In this document: piece after piece, positions 59,026 through 64,000 of the stretch
Position numbering within the stretch: position 1 is the stretch's first letter
Layout of the letters: every line of letters starts with the position of its first letter
From: Tachypleus tridentatus
Taxonomy: Eukaryota > Arthropoda > Merostomata > Xiphosura > Limulidae
Assembly: GCF_004210375.1 (NCBI RefSeq)
Contig: NC_134825.1
Coordinates: 8,122,001-8,186,000 of the forward strand
Direction: 5' to 3'
Length of the DNA stretch: 64,000 bases
Notes under the pieces: generated by a model
Databases searched by the model: none
Told to the model about the DNA's origin: nothing
What the model saw: the letters and a program-made list of their open reading frames with translations, nothing else
Made by a program: the position numbers and the translations under genes

Positions 59026-62000
59026 CACAAATGGAGAACAAAACAGCTTTCTTAAAGCTTCAGATAGCTCTGATTATTTGTACAAATGGAGAACAAAACA
59101 ACTTTCTTAAACCTTCAGATAGCTCTGATTATTTGTACAAATGGAGAACAAAACAACTTTCTTAAAGCTTCAGATAGCTCTGATTATTTGTACAAATGGA
59201 GAACAAAACAACTTTCTTAAAGCTTCAGATAGCTCTGATTATTTGTACAAATGAAGAACAAAACAGCTTTCTTAAAGCTTCAGATAGCTCTGATTATTTG
59301 TACAAATGGAGAACAAAACAGCTTTCTTAAAGCTTCAGATAGCTCTGATTATTTGTACAAATGGAGAACAAAACAGCTTTCTTAAAGCTTCAGATAGCTC
59401 TGATTATTTGTACAAATGGAGAACAAAACAGCTTTCTTAAAGCTTCAGATAGCTCTGATTATTTGTACAAATGGAGAACAAAACAACTTTCTTAAAGCTT
59501 CAGATAGATCTGATTATTTGTACAAATGGAGAACAAAACAGCTTTCTTAAAGCTTCAGATAGCTCTGATTATTTGTACAAATGGAGAACAAAACAACTTT
59601 CTTAAAGCTTCAGATAGCTCTGATTATTTGTACAAATGGAGAACAAAACGGCTTTCTTAAACCTTCAGATAGCTCTGATTATTTGTTCAAATGGAGAACA
59701 AAACAGCTTTCTTAAAGCTTCAGATAGCTCTGATTATTTGTACAAATGGAGAACAAAACAGCTTTCTTAAAGCTTCAGATAGCTCTGATTATTTGTACAA
59801 ATGGAGAACAAAACAGCTTTCTTAAAGCTTCAGATAGCTCTGATTATTTGTACAAATGGAGAACAAAACAGCTTTCTTAAAGCTTCAGATAGCTCTGATT
59901 ATTTGTACAAATGGAGAACAAAACAGCTTTCTTAAAGCTTCAGATAGCTCTGATTATTTGTACAAATGGAGAACAAAACAACTTTCTTACACCTTCAGAT
60001 AGCTCTGATTATTTGTACAAATGGAGAACAAAACAGCTTTCTTAAAGCTTCAGATAGCTCTGATTATTTGTACAAATGGAGAACAAAACAGCTTTCTTAA
60101 AGCTTCAGATAGCTCTGACTATTTGTACAAATGGAGAACAAAACGACTTTCTTAAGCTTCAGATAGCTCTGATTATTTGTACAAATGGAGAACAAAACAA
60201 CTTTCTTAAAGCTTCAGATAGCTCTGATTATTTGTACAAATGGAGAACAAAACAACTTTCTTAAAGCTTCAGATAGCTCTGATTATTTGTACAAATGGAG
60301 AACAAAATAGCTTTCTTAAAGCTTCAGATAGCTCTGATTATTTGTGCAAATGGAGAACAAAACGGCTTTCTTAAAGCTTGAGAAAGCTCTGATTATTTGT
60401 ACAAATGGAGAACAAAATAGCTTTCTTAAAGCTTCAGATAGCTCTGATTATTTGTACAAATGGAGAACAAAACAGCTTTCTTAAAGCTTCAGATAGCTCT
60501 GAATATCTGTACAAATGGAGAACAAAACAGCTTTCTTAAAGCTTCAGATAGATCTGATTATTTGTACAAATGGAGAACAAAACAGCTTTCTTAAAGCTTC
60601 AGATAGCTCTGATTATTTGTACAAATGGAGAACAAAACAGCTTTCTTAAAGCTTCAGATAGATCTGATTATTTGTACAAATGGAGAACAAAACAACTTTC
60701 TTAAAGCTTCAGATACCTCTGATTATTTGTACAAATGGAGAACAAAACAGCTTTCTTAAAGCTTCAGATAGCTCTGATTATTTGTACAAATGGAGAACAA
60801 AACAACTTTCTTAAAGCTTCAGATACCTCTGATTATTTGTACAAATGGAGAACAAAACAACTTTCTTAACACTTCAGAATAGGCCCCAGGGCAACTCTTA
60901 TTAGTGATTTGTTAACGATCTTGTAGAAATGGAGAACAAAAATGGAGAACAACTTTCTTAAAGCTTCAGATAGATCTGATTATTTGTACAAATGGAGAAC
61001 AAAACAACTTTCTTAAAGCTTCAGATAGATCTGTTTATTTGTACAAATGGAGAACAAAACAACTTTCTTAAAGCTTCAGATAGATCTGATTATTTGTACA
61101 AATGGAGAACAAAACAGCTTTCTTAAAGCTTCAGATAGCTCTGATTATTTGTACAAATGGAGAACAAAACAGCTTTCTTAAAGCTTCAGATAGCTCTTAT
61201 TATTTGTACAAATGGAGAACAAAACAGCTTTCTTAAAGCTTCAGATAGATCTGATTATTTGTACAAATGGAGAACAAAACAACTTTCTTAAAGCTTCAGA
61301 TAGATCTGATTATTTGTACAAATGGAGAACAAAACAACTTTCATAAAGCTTCAGATAGATCTGATTATTTGTACAAATGGAGAACAAAACAGCTTTCTTA
61401 AAGCTTCAGATAGCTCTTATTATTTGTACAAATGGAGAACAAAACAGTCTTCTTAAATCTTCAGAAAACTCTGATTATTTGTACAAATGGAGAACAAAAC
61501 AGCTTTCTTAAACCTTCAGATAGCTCTTATTATTTGTACAAATGGAGAACAAAACAGCTTTCTTAAAGCTTCAGATAGCTCTGAATATCTGTACAAATGG
61601 AGAACAAAATAGCTTTCTTAAAGCTTCAGATAACTCTGATTATTTGTACAAATGGAGAACAGAACAGCTTTCTTAAAGCTTCAGATAGATCTGATTATTT
61701 GTACAAATGGAGAACAAAACAACTTTCTTAAAGCTTCAGATACCTCTGATTATTTGTACTAAATGGAGAACAAAACAGCTTTCTTAAAGCTTCAGATAGC
61801 TCTGATTATTTGTACAAATGGAGAACAAAACAGCTTTCTTAAAGCTTCAGATACCTCTGATTATTTGTACAAATGGAGAACAAAACGGCTTTCTTAAACC
61901 TTCAGATAGCTCTTATTATTTGTACAAATGGAGAACAAAACAGCTTTCTTAAAGCTTCAGATAGATCTGATTATTTGTACAAATGGAGAACAAAACAACT

Positions 62001-62418
62001 TTCTTAAAGCTTCAGATAGATCTGATTATTTGTACAAATGGAGAACAAAACAACTTTCTTAAAGCTTCAGATAGATCTGATTATTTGTACAAATGGAGAA
62101 CAAAACAGCTTTCTTAAAGCTTCAGATAGCTCTGAATATTTGTACAAATGGAGAACAAAACAGCTTTCTTAAAGCTTCAGATAGCTCTGATTATTTGTAC
62201 AAATGGAGAACAAAACAGCTTTCTTAAAGCTTCAGATAGCTCTGATTATTTGTACAAATGGAGAACAAAACAACTTTCTTAAACCTTCAGATAGCTCTTA
62301 TTATTTGTACAAATGGAGAACAAAACAGTCTTCTTAAAGCTTCAGAAAGCTCTGATTATTTGTACAAATGGAGAACAAAATAGCTTTCTTAAAGCTTCAG
62401 ATAGCTCTGATTATTTGT
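59026..62418. repeat. Satellite-like array, 55-bp unit, about 61 copies, 3.4 kb
   Basis: Unit contains TACAAATGGAGAACAAAACA and CTTTCTTAAAGCTTCAGATA, then GCTCTGATTATTTG. Copies differ by a few bases (ACAG/ACAA/ACGG, AGCTCTG/AGATCTG/ACCTCTG). One interruption at about 60868-60948 includes a deletion-and-insertion piece with AATAGGCCCCAGGGCAACTC. Frames up to 62 codons are artefacts of 55 not being a multiple of three. Confidence 0.97.
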
Positions 62419-63840
62419 CTTGAAAGTTCAGGATTCCATGCTCATTTACAGGACAAAAAGGATTCTTAGATTTTTAAAATGACTCTTCTGATCACAAATG
62501 CAAACAGTGCATGTCATTCACTTAGAACCAGAAACTTTATTGTATTTTGTTTATTCCTAATATAAGTAACTGGAATGAGTAACACAATTCATCTATACAA
62601 GGAAGACTGGGTTCACATTGATCTGATCTATTTCTGTTGATGAGATTCAATTCTTAACGTTTCTTGTTAACCGCAGAGTTAATGTATTTTTTAGCAATTT
62701 CTCTTTCTTCCACAGTTACTAAAAATGAAATATTGTATATGAAGTCAACTTTTCCAAGTTAGATTGTTTGACACTGTAAAATGCCACAATCTAACCAAAT
62801 TCAGTACAGTTTCTGATAATATATGATAGTTTAAGCTAATTTAAACTAAAACGTGTTCATGATATGTAACTAATTTGTCTAATGAGTAATTAATAACTGA
62901 CACATAAAGTGTAATTTAAGTTGAACCAGCGAGAAGGTTATTTTCTAATCTAAAATATACATACATATATATATATCACTAATATAGCTGTCACTTCATA
63001 ACTGTACAATCTTCATCTCACGGTAACCAGTATCTAGTCATACCCCCGAGCTTTACGAGTCTCCATCTACTGTTCACTGCGGTGGTCATCAGAGATCTGA
63101 TTTACGTACATTCTCCTTATCTTGACTGTTTTTACACTTTATTGTTGAAGACGGGAGTTGTATGTGACCTAGTGATCAGCATGATCTGACTGTGAGCTCG
63201 AGTTTTCTTGGTTCGCGATCTATTACCCCATAAACAAGTTTAGCTTTCTGCGGTCATGGGTGTACTATTAGAGCAACGGGCAAATTAGGTTTAACAAAAT
63301 AGTCCAATAGCTGACTGACATCTTTCACTGGTTTCAAATTAAAGTAACCATTTGAAGGATATTTTTCCTGTTCTTTCCTGTTTTTGACCCATCATTAGAG
63401 TGAATGATTTTGTCATAGGTTTGGGTTGTTATAGGCTTAAGTTCTTTGCTGATAACAAAGCTGATTTTGCTGGATGTATTACAATGATACTAATTATGTT
63501 AATCATTCATTCAGTATAACGTATTTTTATATGTCGTGTGTACACAGTTTTGAGGAATCCAAGCTATTTTGCAATTGCTGCCATCTGTTGAATGGCACAT
63601 TTATTATATATTTGTTAAAGTTCAAAATTTGGGAAACACTTGCTTCGTATGATAATATCGTTTCAGCAGCTTGCTTCCAAAGTTGCATGTTTCGTTGGCA
63701 GTTGAGAAGAAATATTTGTAAAAACTTGATTTATTAATTCTCTTTCTAACGATTCAGATCAGTAGATTATTAATATAGAAGGCTAGAGTGAAGTTCGTTT
63801 TTTTTTTTATTTAGAACTATTGGATAAATGTAATTAAACA
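62419..63840. other. Unassigned region
   Basis: A short TA run at 62960-62977. A plus-strand frame of 87 codons (63474-63737, MYYNDTNYVNHSFSITYFYM...) has no domain I recognise and no splice or promoter support; it may be chance. Confidence 0.4.
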
Positions 63841-63842
63841 TA

Positions 63843-64000
63843 TTTTATTGCTTGTTTAGAATTTCACGCAATGATACTTGAGATTTATCTGTTCTAGCCG
63901 TCCCTACTATTGAAGGTTAAAACTAAAGGGTAAGCAGTTAATGAACGCCACCAATTACTAACTCTTGGATTCGTAATGACGAGAAATCCACTTGAAATAA
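63843..64000 (-). mobile_element. Degenerate type 1 SINE joined to the GGCTCG repeat family, cut by the window edge
   Basis: CTTGTTTAGAATTTCACGCA, CTGTTCTAGCCGTCCCTA, then ACTAAAGGGTAAGCAGTTAA and CTAACTCTTGGATTCG parallel the SINE body. From 63974 GTAATGACGAGAAATCCACTTG resembles the outer part of the repeat at 29.25 kb. Confidence 0.6.

Noticed and set aside
63474..63737. Possible small gene of 87 codons
   Set aside because: No recognisable domain, promoter, splice site or repeat link; kept only as part of the unassigned region.

Overview
This is eukaryotic nuclear DNA: AT-rich, intron-dominated, with GT-AG split genes, several long minisatellites and many decayed transposons. Three tRNA-derived SINE types recur. 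They match, from memory, SINEs common in chelicerate genomes, horseshoe crabs in particular. Together with arthropod-like CR1, Penelope, Ty3/gypsy and piggyBac-type elements, this makes a chelicerate, probably a horseshoe crab, my best guess. It is an inference, not a proof.

Two host genes can be read exon by exon. On the + strand, 3183-10486 carries the last five coding exons of a membrane-associated guanylate-kinase scaffold protein of the MPP3/MPP4/MPP7 (Drosophila metro) type. Only the linker and the guanylate-kinase-like domain are here; the upstream L27, PDZ and SH3 exons would lie left of the window. On the - strand, 45743 down to 15441 carries a complete eight-exon TMBIM6 / Bax inhibitor-1 gene of 235 residues. 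The two genes converge tail to tail, with about 4.9 kb between their stop codons.

Region by region. 1-3090: two abutting minisatellites (43-bp and 50-bp units) in an intron of the MPP gene. 3183-10486: MPP exons; the introns hold a 55-bp and a 48-bp minisatellite, a piggyBac-type MITE and a Helitron helicase relic. 10487-15440: 3' UTRs and spacer with a 52-bp minisatellite and a perfect-ended TTAA MITE. 15441-45743: TMBIM6. Its introns hold SINEs, a near-perfect 70-bp palindrome, a decayed hAT transposase, a pogo/Tigger transposase relic, a Penelope-like element and a CR1-like LINE. 45744-48385: TMBIM6 promoter region, then a SINE-interrupted Tc1-like element and a SINE cluster. 48386-51413: a complete hAT transposon with intact ends and a broken transposase, itself carrying a 433-bp MITE. 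51421 to about 58565: a decayed Ty3/gypsy-like LTR retrotransposon containing SINEs, a small TTAA element and a Penelope-like fragment. 59026-62418: a 3.4-kb satellite of 55-bp units. The last 1.6 kb is unassigned apart from a SINE fragment.

The host genes are not functionally linked as far as the sequence shows: one is a cell-junction/polarity or synaptic scaffold, the other an ER-membrane cell-death and calcium regulator. The rest is a layered record of mobile-element insertions. I found no new multi-gene system. The most interesting items are a hammerhead-ribozyme-like core in the Penelope fragment, the nested transposon stack at 48.4-58.6 kb, the palindromic repeat family, the higher-order structure of the minisatellites and CRE/UPRE-like sites upstream of TMBIM6.
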